Origin: Acanthosepion esculentum | Lineage: Eukaryota > Mollusca > Cephalopoda > Sepiida > Sepiidae | Direction: 5' to 3' | Assembly: GCA_964036315.1 (NCBI GenBank) | Contig: OZ038511.1 | Location: 311,001 to 375,000 of the forward strand | DNA: 64,000 nucleotides | Part shown: positions 23,708-33,279 of the stretch, in pieces | Layout of the letters: each line of letters starts with the position of its first letter | How positions within the stretch are numbered: position 1 is the stretch's first letter | Made by a program: the position numbers and the translations under genes | Notes under the pieces: generated by a model | Databases searched by the model: none | What the model saw: the letters and a program-made list of their open reading frames with translations, nothing else | Told to the model about the DNA's origin: nothing

Positions 23708-24055
23708 ATGATGGAGGATCCAGAATATGTAGAAACCTGGCTTAGGTGTTTTCTAAGACTGATTGAAGGAATGTTTGACATATGATACAAGCATAAAATT
23801 CTAGAGCATCTTCAAGCTCATAATATGAATCTGGAAGCATGTGTGGAGTTCTTACAACAATTGGAATTGATTCAAAATTTAATGTCTCCAAAAACAGCAT
23901 GTAGTCTTACAGTGCTATTAAAAGCTTACTTGTATGCAGATATTGCAATAAGGAATGTGAAAAGAGCAAAAATAAATGTCTGGCCTTTGGGAAATGGTGT
24001 TTTAAGTGTAAAAAGAAGAATCATTCCCAGATGGTATGCACATATGAAAAGTGAG
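23708..24055 (+). pseudogene. Gypsy gag remnant with CCHC zinc knuckle
   Basis: The likely start at 23708 opens with MMEDPEYVETWLRCFLRLIEG-type sequence and is stopped by TGA after 25 codons. Further on, at 23998-24039, a complete zinc knuckle is visible: C-F-K-C, four residues, H, four residues, C (C-X2-C-X4-H-X4-C). A preceding C-N-K-E-C pair with a CLAFGK word is a common extra feature in Mag-type elements. Gag normally packages the element RNA; this copy cannot make a full protein, because a stop follows the knuckle region at 24053. Confidence 0.75.
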
Positions 24056-24093
24056 TAGAAAAAGTAGAAAATATAGATCCTTTAATTGAAAGT

Positions 24094-24348
24094 ATGGAAC
24101 TATTTGAGATAAAAGCACAGGATAAAATGCAGGTGGATACTGAAAGTGATGTTATGTTGATAGCAAGGAATTTGGGGGAAAGAATGGGTAGACCAAAGTT
24201 AAAGAAAATTAATCTCCAGGTGAAACAGTTTGATGAGTCAATTATCAAAATTTTAGGATGCTTTGAAGGCACATTTGAGATTAAAAGTAGATTTGAAATA
24301 ATACCTATCATAGTGGTAGAAGACATCAAAAGCCATGGTCTTTTATGA
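24094..24348 (+). pseudogene. Gypsy aspartic protease remnant
   Basis: The 84-codon frame carries the active-site region as MQVDTESDVMLIA at about 24130-24168. In working retroviral-type proteases the motif is D-T/S-G; here Gly is replaced by Glu (DTES), which should abolish activity. The rest (IINLQVKQ-like strands and an IIVVEDIKSHGLL end) fits the single-domain protease of gypsy elements. A stop separates it from the RT frame. Confidence 0.7.
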
Positions 24349-24354
24349 ATTGAT

Positions 24355-24950
24355 GTGTTAAGAGTGGATACATTGAAGCTGATAAATTCCATGAAGTCTG
24401 TAGAGCCAGATGTTGGATTATTAAGGGGATATGAGGTGAGTATTCGGTTTAAAGAAAGCAGTCAGCCTACGTATTTTCAAGCCCCAAAAGTTCCTGTTCA
24501 CATGCTACCATTAGTGGTTGCTAAGCTGAACAAAATGGTGGAACAAGGAATATTAGAAAAAGTCAGCCATTGGACTTCACCCATTGTGGCCATATGTAAG
24601 CCTAATGGAGATTTAAGAATTTGTGGTAATTATAAGGTGGGCATAAATCACTGGATCTGTTTGGATTCCATCCTGTTGCCAAACAATTGAAACAGCATCC
24701 TGTGAACGTTGACCTTAAGTCAGATAAAAATTGACAGCAAGTTTCAAGAAGTCACCACAATGAACACTCATATTGAATTAATAAGATAGACTCATCTGCC
24801 ATTTGGAGTAAAAACATCAAGTCACATTTTCCAAAAAGCCATTGAAAAATTTTTAGAAGGGATTAAAAATATAATTGTATATCAAGACAACATTGGAGTT
24901 AGAATCTTTTTTTAAGGATTAACCAATTTCTATAACAGATATCTATCATG
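24355..24950 (+). pseudogene. Gypsy reverse transcriptase remnant
   Basis: An intact 111-codon start includes LNKMVEQGILEKV and WTSPIVAICKPNGDLRICGN, the classic conserved RT blocks 1 and 2. After stops near 24690 and 24730 the next blocks are FQEVTTMNTHIELIR, THLPFGVKTSSHIFQKAIEK, and at 24880-24891 the catalytic Y-x-D-D box as Y-Q-D-N, with the second Asp changed to Asn. The enzyme would be inactive for this reason alone. The palm and finger order is normal for Ty3/gypsy. Confidence 0.85.
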
Positions 24951-25039
24951 ATATAGTGATCTTGTGGAACCATTTAATGAAATAAGGAAGAAGAATACTG
25001 AGTTTCAATAGATAAAAATTTCTTTTGAGAGATTAAAAA

Positions 25040-25440
25040 AAGGCACTCATAAACAAACCAGTTGTTAAAATTTTTGACCCAACAAAAGAATTTACATTAA
25101 CTACTGATGCCAGTGACTGGTGTAGCTGCAATATTACCCTGTAATGTACTTAACCAGAAAACTAGTGGAGGCAAATTATTTGAATATTGAGAAGGAGGCA
25201 TTGGCAATTGTGTGGAGCACAGAAAAAGCCAGAAACTTTTTGCCAGGAAGGAAATTTCAATTAAAATCTGATCATAAGCTTTTGGAATTTATATTCAACC
25301 CCAGAAAAGAGTTGCCAAAGGTCACATCTGACAAGACATTAAGATGGGTGATTAAGCCTATGCTGTTTGACATTGATGTTGCATATATTAAAGGAAATGT
25401 GGATGCATTATCTTGGTTAAATTTTGAGAGTAAAAGTGTT
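25040..25440 (+). pseudogene. Gypsy RNase H remnant
   Basis: The first catalytic Asp is in FTLTTDASDW (about 25090-25120). After a shift, the 25144 frame provides NIEKEALAIVWSTEKARNFL with the conserved Glu, then FQLKSDHKLLEF with the third acidic residue, ending at VDALSWL (usually ADALSR). The three acidic residues are kept, but a stop and frameshift after DASDW interrupt the domain. Confidence 0.8.
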
Positions 25441-26320
25441 GAAGCAAGTGGAAATAGTGAGGATAGGATTTGGCACTGGCTAGAAACAGACATATCACTC
25501 TTAAATTGGTTCAGGTTGGGAAGATGGCAAGATCCAGTGTTGAATAGAATTATGGATAGAATAAAGAGAAATACATGGAGTAATTGCTCTATATCTGAGA
25601 GGTGTTATAAAGAGTCAAGACAAATTACTGTAGTAAAAGGAATTATATGCAATGGAGATATCATAGTACCTCTACAGTCACTGAGAAAAGATGTAATTAA
25701 AGCCGTGTATGATATATAGATGGAGGTATATTGGCTCTGCAAAGGAGGTTAAAGTTGCAAAGTTGCATGGTTGGTCGGCAGGCTATTCAAGAGAATGTGG
25801 AAGAGTATGTTAAAAATGCCCAGAGTGTGCAGAAATAAAATTTACTCTTGGCCAAAGAAAATGGAGCACGAGTACATATGGATCATGCCTACATTAAAGC
25901 TATAGGACTATTTCTGATATTAGTCAACTCATATTCAGGTTGGCCTAAAGTTGTGAATAGAAAAGCTACTACTGTGAAATGGATGTTGAGGATAATGTTT
26001 TCAATGCATTTGAGTTTTGTGAAGAAAGTTTGTTTAAATGGTTAAAACATTGGCTGCATTCATACAAAACGCCATACAAAACGCCACCTTTTACCACCCA
26101 GAGTCAAATGGAATTGTGAAGAGAATGATTCAAATGGCAAAAATGGGATTAAAAGGATTCTTTCCAGTAGATGGTGATATAGAGAGTTATTTACTCAGAC
26201 TACTCCTAAGTTACAGAGCTATTCCACATGCAGGCAGAAGCCCATCCGCATTGATGGGAAGACAAATAACAGCTCTGATTTCCATATCATTTGCAAAGAA
26301 TGAAAGTGTGTGGTAAAGAA
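25441..26320 (+). pseudogene. Gypsy integrase remnant
   Basis: After a linker, a zinc-binding N-terminal part is scrambled by stops near 25717-25760. The catalytic core shows RVHMDHAYIKA (first Asp) and a following NSYSGWPKV at 25848-25970, then TFYHPESNGIVKRMIQMAKM near 26080-26150. In active enzymes the last block has Glu at the third catalytic position (N-G-x-x-E-R); here it is Lys. LLSYRAIPHAGRSPSALMGR follows as in other gypsy elements. A short direct duplication (ACAAAACGCCAT / ACAAAACGCCAC) is at about 26065-26088. Confidence 0.8.
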
Positions 26321-26409
26321 GGGACAAGGATTCAAGTCCTGAAAATCTGAATTTTATGTAGCAAAAGGGATTTAACATAGCTCTGTTAACAAAGAAGGGA
26401 TATTGGCTC

Positions 26410-26765
26410 ACAAAGATCAATTTAGAGCAAGAATTTAGGGAAAAGGAGGTGGAAGAGGAAGCAGAAGAACAGACGTAACAAGAAAGGAGGAATGAATCCA
26501 GTATAGAGAGTGATCAGGAATACAACCAGAGATATGAAAGTGAAGAACAGGAGAGGGAGGAGAGAATGAGTATATCCAGTAGTAGTGAGGAACAAACTGG
26601 GGATGAGAGTGACCAGAGATATTATGATGATTCAAATGGGGAAACTCAGTTAAGACCTAGATCTCCTATAAAAAGAAATAAAGAGACTAACTTTTAGAGA
26701 TGGATTATGTCTCCCAGGGTTATTTGTAGAAGTCAAAGATCAACTAAAGGTATAAATCCTCTTAG
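26410..26765 (+). pseudogene. Gypsy acidic C-terminal tail and polypurine region
   Basis: The frame is rich in E, S, Q and R, with an EEEAEEQ word and SSIESDQEYNQR, a common type of pol C-terminal extension. It ends with PRSPIKRNKE and RSQRSTKGINPLRLRE near 26775, which overlaps the polypurine tract AAGGGAGG at 26769-26776 that primes plus-strand synthesis next to the 3' LTR. Confidence 0.55.
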
Positions 26766-26779
26766 GTTAAGGGAGGTTT

Positions 26780-26881
26780 TGTGATATGTAAATGAGGTAC
26801 TGTATAAAAGGCAGTACCGCTATACCTACTGGAGAGTTATCTTCTCTTGATGAAACTACATCTGTCAGAATAGCTATCACA
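26780..26881 (+). repeat. Gypsy 3' LTR
   Basis: It begins TGTGATATG and ends GCTATCACA, with TGTGATA and TATCACA as inverted ends. A TATAAAAGG box sits at about 26802. It is a short LTR for a gypsy element. Confidence 0.85.
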
Positions 26882-27320
26882 ACATTTTAATTCCACATTG
26901 TTGTAAACAATACATTTGTGATTGCTTGCGATTGTTCTTTTCAAAAATGATTATTTTTGTTATATTTGAGCAGTAAATAATAGATGGAAATGCAGTCCAT
27001 CAAACAAACATTTTAGCACTTCCTGTATCCAAGTATTTAGAAAATTCTTTAAAATGCTTATAAGATATGTGAACTATCTCTGCAATATCCTGGATTATTT
27101 TGAATCAGTGTTTCGATTTAGTCATCGTCAATGACTGCGCTCTTCTAGATCAAGATTCCCATTTCCGGAATGAGCAAACCACTGATAAGCATTACTCTTG
27201 GCTATGGCACCATCTCTATAAATGGCATACTTTTATTTTGCTGTTTGTAGGACTTTTTTTCTTTTCTGGATTAAAAAAAAAAGTATCAAATGAAGAAAAT
27301 GTTTCACACTTTTCTCTACT
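26882..27320 (-). pseudogene. Mariner transposase, N-terminal half
   Basis: On the minus strand from about 27312: VKHFLHLILFFF, then DGAIAKSNAYQWFAHSGNGN and LDLEE, the paired helix-turn-helix region of mariner transposases. Next comes LIQNNPGY, then, close to the LTR, LKRTIASNHKCIVYNNVELK. The last piece aligns to the L-K-R-x-x-x-G-D-E-K-W...Y-N-N-V block that holds the first catalytic Asp; GDEKW has become SNHKC. The frame then jumps over the gypsy element and continues at 23590 with WVK-NEP. Shifts and an internal loss are present. Confidence 0.85.
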
Positions 27321-27324
27321 TTAG

Positions 27325-27545
27325 TGTTTGAACATAAAAACAGTAAAAAATCACAAACTACACATGAATTGTATAGGAAGACACTTTGAAATGTCACCTC
27401 TCAGAATATATATCTGTTAAATAAATGTGAAATTAAATCACATATTCAAATGCTGCTTACTTAAATACTCAATATTTAGACATAGCAAGTTTGGTGCAAG
27501 GCTCGTTCTGTTCATGCTTATTCTGTAAAGAATGAACTTACTATC
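27325..27545. other. Unassigned short stretch
   Basis: I see no assignable sequence between the mariner end and the LTR-like unit. Confidence 0.35.
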
Positions 27546-27937
27546 TGTTATGGTCCAAGTTCCTTGTACCATGGTGATGGTCCAAGGTAGAACCAATGAA
27601 GAATACCTCAAACACAGGTATGGAATAACACAGATATATTACAAACAGAAATATATACAAAGAAGTAGACGCATTAGTAATGACTATCAGATTTGGTTAG
27701 AGTGAGCTATGTTGTCTTGACAAGTATCACTATTCCAATGTTCTTACAATAATCCTCCCCTGCTCCCTCTTGAGGCACAGTATTTATAATGTCCGGAATA
27801 GTCCATTATTATTATGGTTAAGTTCCCATAACACTATCAACAGCTTAGAAGACAAGCATACTTTTGGCCTGGTGCCAGACTAAGTTACAATTAATAAATA
27901 GTTACCAGATGATCATCATAATCATTCATCCATAACA
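27546..27937 (-). mobile_element. Candidate solo LTR (392 bp)
   Basis: The ends TGTTATGG and CCATAACA are perfect 8-bp inverted repeats of TG...CA type; the inverted match extends 3 bp outward to ATCTGTTATGG / CCATAACAGAT. On the minus strand a TATA box is visible, TTATAAATACTGTG near 27790. No coding part is adjacent, which fits a solo LTR. A target duplication was not seen; because the inverted ends extend outside the TG...CA, an inverted-repeat DNA element is an alternative. Confidence 0.5.
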
Positions 27938-27939
27938 GA

Positions 27940-28725
27940 TGATTCTGCAAGATGCAGTAATGCAGGTGAAAATTGGCAGAGTTATGCATTACTATCAGTA
28001 TGGCTTTTTTTTCTTGTCTAATTGCATTTATTTTCTATGTGCAAAAGCTTCCAACTTAAAATCAGTTTTCACTTGTGTATTGAGTCTCTAGTTTTTAAAA
28101 TTGAGTGTTGGAAATATTTACAATTGAAAAAACTTATTTAGTCTTAGGCAAATGTATGGTAGCTCAATATTGAAAATATACTTAACAGTACAAAATATTT
28201 TTCTATCTACCAAATGGAAATAAAATATGCAAAATACAATAGTAAAGATAGAGGGCCTGTTTTATTTTATTATCAATCAATCAGTATATAGAAAGGAAAA
28301 TTTTAACGTCACTAAACAGAAGCAACCAAAACATTTTGCTGACCCCTTGTATTTGCAACTTGTCATAAACTTCTAAAACTAAAGAAAATGCAACTTGAAA
28401 AACAAAAATTCTTTACCCTCAAGAGATGTCTTCATGTTTTATTCAACAATTTGCTTGTGCATTTTTTTAATTAGTTTCTTTAGGTTGTTGAACGTGCCAA
28501 GTAGTTACAGGAATTTCCCTTCAGCCATCACAAATGAACTTTAAAATGGGTGGACATAAATATAAAAAACAACAAAAGAAGAAATAAGCCGCAACATTTT
28601 TTGCGTGTGGAGGGGGGGGAGGCAGAAGAAATCAAATGAGTGTTAAAATTTGTAGCTAAGAAATGTTTGAAATTTTTCATTTTTTTCTAGCTACATAAGA
28701 TGCTGTTTTTTTTTGTTTTCTAAAA
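27940..28725. other. Unassigned AT-rich sequence
   Basis: I see no gene or named repeat here. Confidence 0.4.
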
Positions 28726-28729
28726 AACA

Positions 28730-29200
28730 CTTTGTAAGAGAAAAATGTCACTTGATGGCACACACAGTTTAAAAAAATATGGCACTTGTTTGAGCAAACA
28801 TTGTAAGACAAGGTAAATCTTGTTTAAATGAGAGAATATGATAGCAATTTGAACATTCTGTATATGAGGATACACAATTTGTTGGGACAAGAATTGTAAG
28901 AAAAATATTGTAGTTGTTGGCATGTTCATTATTTAGAGAAGATGCCATTGTTGCAATGTTCTTTGGAAGAAAATTTAGCCATTGCTGGATTATTAATTAT
29001 AAAAGTATATTTTATGGTTGGAATATTCTTTTTAAGAGAAATGGCTCAGTTGGAATATATATGGTATGAGAAGATGGGATTTCTAAGAACATTCATTATT
29101 TGAAAAACTGCCAGTTGTGGCAATATTCCTTGACTGAGAATCTGGAATTTGTTACAATATTCATTGTAATAGAATCTAACTATTTTTGGAATATTCATTG
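28730..29200 (+). repeat. Decayed left margin of the 34-bp minisatellite
   Basis: Words related to the array unit recur irregularly, for example AACATTGTAAGAC, GTTCATTATTTAGAG, TTGGAATATTC and GAATATTCATTGTAA, with spacing of about 34-60 bp. This looks like an old, mutated part of the array next to its homogeneous core. Confidence 0.6.
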
Positions 29201-29205
29201 TAAGA

Positions 29206-30245
29206 GGATATAGCAATGTTTGGAGTATTCATTGAAAGAGGATATAGCAATGTTTGGAGTATTCATTGTAAGAGGATATAGCAATGTTTGGAGTATTCAT
29301 TGTAAGAGGATATAGCAATGTTTGGAGTATTCATTGTAAGAGGATATAGCAATGTTTGGAATATTCATTGTAAGAGGATATAGCAATGTTTGGAGTATTC
29401 ATTGTAAGAGGATATAGCAATGTTTGGAGTATTCATTGTAAGAGGATATAGCAATGTTTTTGAATATTCATTGTAAGAGGATATAGCAATGTTTGGAGTA
29501 TTCATTGTAAGAGGATATAGCAATGTTTGGAGTATTCATTGTAAGAGGATATAGCAATGTTTGGAGTATTCATTGTAAGAGGATATAGCAATGTTTGGAG
29601 TATTCATTGTAAGAGGATATAGCAATGTTTGGAGTATTCATTGTAAGAGGATATAGCAATGTTTGGAGTATTCATTGTAAGAGGATATAGCAATGTTTGG
29701 AGTATTCATTGTAAGAGGATATAGCAATGTTTGGAGTATTCATTGTAAGAGGATATAGCAATGTTTGGAGTATTCATTGTAAGAGGATATAGCAATGTTT
29801 GGAGTATTCATTGTAAGAGGATATAGCAATGTTTGGAGTATTCATTGTAAGAGGATATAGCAATGTTTGGAGTATTCATTGTAAGAGGATATAGCAATGT
29901 TTGGAGTATTCATTGTAAGAGGATATAGCAATGTTTGGAGTATTCATTGTAAGAGGATATAGCAATGTTTGGAGTATTCATTGTAAGAGGATATAGCAAT
30001 GTTTGGAGTATTCATTGTAAGAGGATATAGCAATGTTTGGAGTATTCATTGTAAGAGGATATAGCAATGTTTGGAGTATTCATTGTAAGAGGATATAGCA
30101 ATGTTTTTGAATATTCATCGTAAGAGGATATAGCAATGTTTGCAGTATTTATTGTAAGAGGATATAGCAATGTTTGCAGTATTCATTGTAAGAGGATATA
30201 GCAATATTTGGAATATTCATTGCAAGAGGATATAGCATTCTTTGG
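29206..30245 (+). repeat. Minisatellite, about 31 copies of a 34-bp unit
   Basis: The units start with GGATATAGCAATG and repeat every 34 bp from 29206 to 30228. Most units in the core are identical. Two 35-bp variants with GTTTTTGAATATTC (units with GCAATG at 29451 and 30098) lie exactly 19 units apart, counting the one extra base. The array carries stops in all frames and does not encode protein. The right end shows mutated units (GCAATATTTGG, ATATAGCATTC). Confidence 0.97.
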
Positions 30246-30744
30246 AATATTCATTCTTTGAATATGTTACTTGTTGGTGCATATGATGAAAGGCAATATT
30301 GCATTTAGCAAAACACACGTTGTACAAGGATGTGTCAATTATTGGATGACATATATTTCCTTGTGGTTGGGTAATTTACTTACATACCTGTTACTACTTG
30401 ATGCATTTGGATGAGTTAATATCGAAGTGCTAGATTTAATTTGATTCATCAATTAGATAAACATTAAACATTTGATGAATCTTTACTGATCAAATGTCTT
30501 ATCAAAATGTTTCAGAAGATCAGTTCTTAATGCCTCCTGATGGGAATTATACTCACCAAGGTTTCGTTTTACATGAATTCATCCATTGAAAATTATTACT
30601 AATTCTGTAATATTCAGTTTTTCATGTCTTTATAATGAGAAGGAAATGTAATATTTTTTCCGAATTATTTCTTAAAATAAAATTTAAATTTCAGCAGGAG
30701 AAAGTTTATGTGAATTCTGCTTTTTTAATTTTTTTTTATCACCT
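30246..30744. other. Decayed right margin of the array and unassigned AT-rich DNA
   Basis: At 30246-30350 there are related words (TTCATTCTTTGAATATG, GGCAATATTGC). Beyond that I see nothing assignable. Confidence 0.4.
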
Positions 30745-31300
30745 TTTCTACCATATTATCCAGTGCTCCTACTATCTATCTTGAGCTTTTTGATAAAATC
30801 CAAAGAAGAATCAGCAATATTATTGGACATAGCAGCTCGGCTTCAGTCACTTTCCCACCACCATAAGCTTGTCTCCCTTTGCCTTTTCTATAAATACTTT
30901 CATATTTGTTCAGATGAGGTCTTCACTATGGTGCCTAGCCTCTTTGAACTTAAGCACAGTACTGGTTCTGAGCTATTGCTAATTTGAGTTGGCTAGATGT
31001 AACCATAAATTCTATGCTAACAGTTTCTTTTCTTGCACTTCTCGCTTGTGTAACTGCTTTCCAGCCAACTTTAATCTTCAAAAATTTAAATGCAATATCA
31101 ATTACTATCTAGTGTCCTCCTGATTATTCTTCCTCTGTTCTCGCTCCTTAGCAATGTTCCTCTTCTTAACTCTCCCACACCCGGTAACCCCTTGTATCTC
31201 GGTAGCTTTATTACCTTGCTTGTATCAAATGAACTAATTTTTCTTTTGATCAGTTTAACCATTTCTCTCTTTATATGCCAGGTAATGGAGCAATGACTCT
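30745..31300 (+). pseudogene. Jockey-like LINE, 3' fragment
   Basis: It begins with frames reading YLELFDKIQRRI, followed by LQSLSHHHKLVSLCLFYKYF, and continues with DEVFTMVPSLFELKHSTGS. The family match to 6.9-7.25 kb is clear (QTYMQCDRS-type start, LQSLSHRC, LFYRYF, DELFTLVPKLH). The 3' UTR part has CGGTAACCCCTTGTATC, matching TGTAACCCCTTGCATGC at 7.32 kb. Frameshifts are present. Confidence 0.8.
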
Positions 31301-31489
31301 AAATAGAACCTCATAAAGCTTTATTTGACTCCTTCAGCTTTAGTGCTGAAAAATGTTTATTTTATTGTGATGAATGTTTACAAGTGAGAGAGGAGATGGG
31401 AGATGCTTATTTAATTACCACATGCCATACTTTATCTGGACATTGGCAATCATGACTTTCCCCTTTTTCCTTTTCTTTGTAATTTTTGA

Positions 31490-31738
31490 TCCTTTAAAAC
31501 CCTCTTTGTCTTTATGATTCTATATCTATTATCAATTTACTCAAACTTGTCAAGTAGCTTATTTGTTTCTTATTCTCCGCCTCCAGTATGTGAGTATCGT
31601 ATTTTCCACGCCTTCTTTACTCATGGTATGTCTCAAACATTTTAGTTGTCTCTTTTTGAATCTTAGCAGCACTTTCTAATTGTAGTCCTTATTTTTCTTA
31701 AAACCTCTTCAAGTCTCATATACTTAAACATGGTATTT
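31490..31738 (-). pseudogene. RTE-type LINE, 3' fragment (decayed)
   Basis: The minus strand reads EEVLRKIRTT, then words equal to SKRDN and NV, related to the NEEVLRKIGT region of the RTE family at 43.7-44.0 kb. It ends with a truncated YLTSL-like piece near 31560. It is very short and broken. Confidence 0.5.
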
Positions 31739-31739
31739 T

Positions 31740-32010
31740 TAACATTGATCAATAGAACCACATCACTTTGAGTATGCAAAGGGTTACTGAGACTGAAAGA
31801 AACTGAGAAAACATTATTGATTAGAAAGGACAATAAAAGAACAGAATTAAAAAAGACAGATGATGACAATTGTCATTGCATTTAAATCTTTCAAGATGGT
31901 AGTTGACAAGAAAGCAAGAATCAGAAGATAATACTCCAGGCGTGAGAGAAAAAACTATTAGAATAGAGCTTATGGTTACACTTAACCATTCAAACAGTAA
32001 CATAATGAGA
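31740..32010 (-). pseudogene. Jockey-like LINE, 3' end (decayed)
   Basis: The minus strand has LERFKCNDNCHHLS (compare IFKCNVNRHHLMP at 7.2 kb). The 3' UTR region, with TTACTGAGACTGAAAG and GGACAATAAAAG, is similar to the fragment at 38.14-38.29 kb. Confidence 0.6.
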
Positions 32011-32149
32011 CCTAACTGCCAATCTTGTATTGTGCTTAATGAAGTTGTGATACTGAAGAGGAAAGCTCATCAGAACAATTATCATGAAAGAAGAAAACAT
32101 TCAGGCAGCTACATTACAGTAGTGGGAAAATGATTGAAGCTGAAATGCC

Positions 32150-32284
32150 TGGTCAGAACTGATAACTTTGCCAATTCATCTTTGGATTTTGTCAAAAATC
32201 TTTAGATATAGCAAAAAACACCTGACCAGATGATATATTTGGGGAAATTGTCCAGCATTCCTTGCTGTATATGAGATTAGATAT
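32150..32284 (-). pseudogene. Jockey-like LINE scrap
   Basis: CATCTTTGGATTTTGTCAAA and the following AGATATAGC resemble 245-300 (TCTGGATTTTGTCAAGGAGC), the same part of the LINE. It is probably continuous with the previous fragment, with a rearranged middle. Confidence 0.45.
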
Positions 32285-32525
32285 TACATGGCAAGTAGTA
32301 CTGCACTTTTATTTGTTTCTAAAGATATTTTCCAATCTCTTAGTCCTTTGCTCAGTTTCTGAAAGGTATCTTTCACTATTTTCCTGTGTATCTTTGCATG
32401 TCTGTCACACTTTCTGTTGCCTATTATGCTGAGCCATTTCTTGGTGTTATTTACTCTCTCTCTTTTATGAGGTTGAGAATTATAACTGTCATCCATGTTA
32501 TTTTTCTTTCCTTGAGATGACAATT
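32284..32525 (-). pseudogene. RTE-type LINE fragment
   Basis: A 79-codon minus-strand frame reads VNNTKKWLSIIGNRKCDRHA, then VKDTFQKLSKGLRDWKISLE. In the RTE family it corresponds to the KFNYLGS-like start and the AFQKLSKVLRNRK-like helix after the RT domain. The frame is open but lacks all catalytic parts. Confidence 0.75.
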
Positions 32526-32529
32526 GCTA

Positions 32530-33230
32530 TTGTCACTAATGCTTCCCCTTAGATATTCCACTTTGCGTCCCTGACCTGTCTCACATTTTCATATTTGCAT
32601 TTAACTGCAAGTCTATATGTCTATAGAATCACCCTACAGTTTGTCAAATTGCAGTTTAATCATTACTTTGGGCTTTGTTAACTTTTGTAGTTTTACCCTT
32701 AGTTTGCATATGGCTGAGAGGTGGCCACTTCTGAAGTCAGTACTCAGCTTTGTTGTTAGAGCACAAAACAACATTTCTAAATTGTTACTTGCTGGATAAA
32801 TATTCTATTGGGTTTTTAATATTTTCTTCCAAAACTGCACACGCCAGTGCATTTTTTTGTTCAAACAAGGCCATTAAAATACTCTCACTTGTAGAATAAA
32901 GCAATTTTCAGTTCAATAGCGTGTGATCTGCATCTGTGCTTGCACCTGATATCCAATCTGTTGTGTTACAAAAGCTGAAGAGAAATTCCTATCAACATTT
33001 GAGAAGGAAAAGAAATGATTCATTAAATGTTGTATCAAGTAATGAGACTCATGAAATAATGATTTTATAAAATAAACATTTTGATTCCATACTTTTACAT
33101 AGAAATAAATTAATTTTTATAAAACATTATTTCACATATATCAATATAGAGAATTTATTAAAATTTTCTTTTTCTTTTCTTCCTGTATGAACATTTCCAC
33201 ACTTATTAAAAAAAAAGTATTCTTCTATAT
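32530..33230. other. Unassigned AT-rich sequence
   Basis: I see nothing assignable. Confidence 0.4.
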
Positions 33231-33232
33231 AG

Positions 33233-33233
<1 letters not shown>

Positions 33234-33266
<33 letters not shown>

Positions 33267-33271
33267 CACAC
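33234..33271. repeat. (CA)n microsatellite
   Basis: A CA run with one CG interruption, running into a short (TA)n that borders the candidate LTR at 33280. Confidence 0.95.
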
Positions 33272-33279
33272 ATATATAT

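Larger units (their letters stand above)
23591..26881 (+). mobile_element. Degenerate Ty3/gypsy LTR retrotransposon
   Basis: A 3.29-kb element bounded by two short (about 101-bp) LTRs, with gag-like, zinc-knuckle, protease, reverse transcriptase, RNase H and integrase remnants in the standard order gag-PR-RT-RH-IN on the plus strand. The zinc knuckle is preceded by a CLAFGK word, as in the Mag / K02A2.6-like lineage. The LTR ends are TGTGATA and TATCACA, perfect inverted repeats in the 3' copy. A purine-rich AAGGGAGG polypurine tract precedes the 3' LTR. The LTRs differ at roughly 15% of positions and every domain carries stops or frameshifts, so the element is old and dead. It inserted into an antisense mariner fragment. 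A clean target duplication is not visible. Confidence 0.9.

Noticed and set aside
29206..30245. CRISPR-like array
   Set aside because: Units are contiguous with no unique spacers, and the context is eukaryotic. It is a minisatellite.
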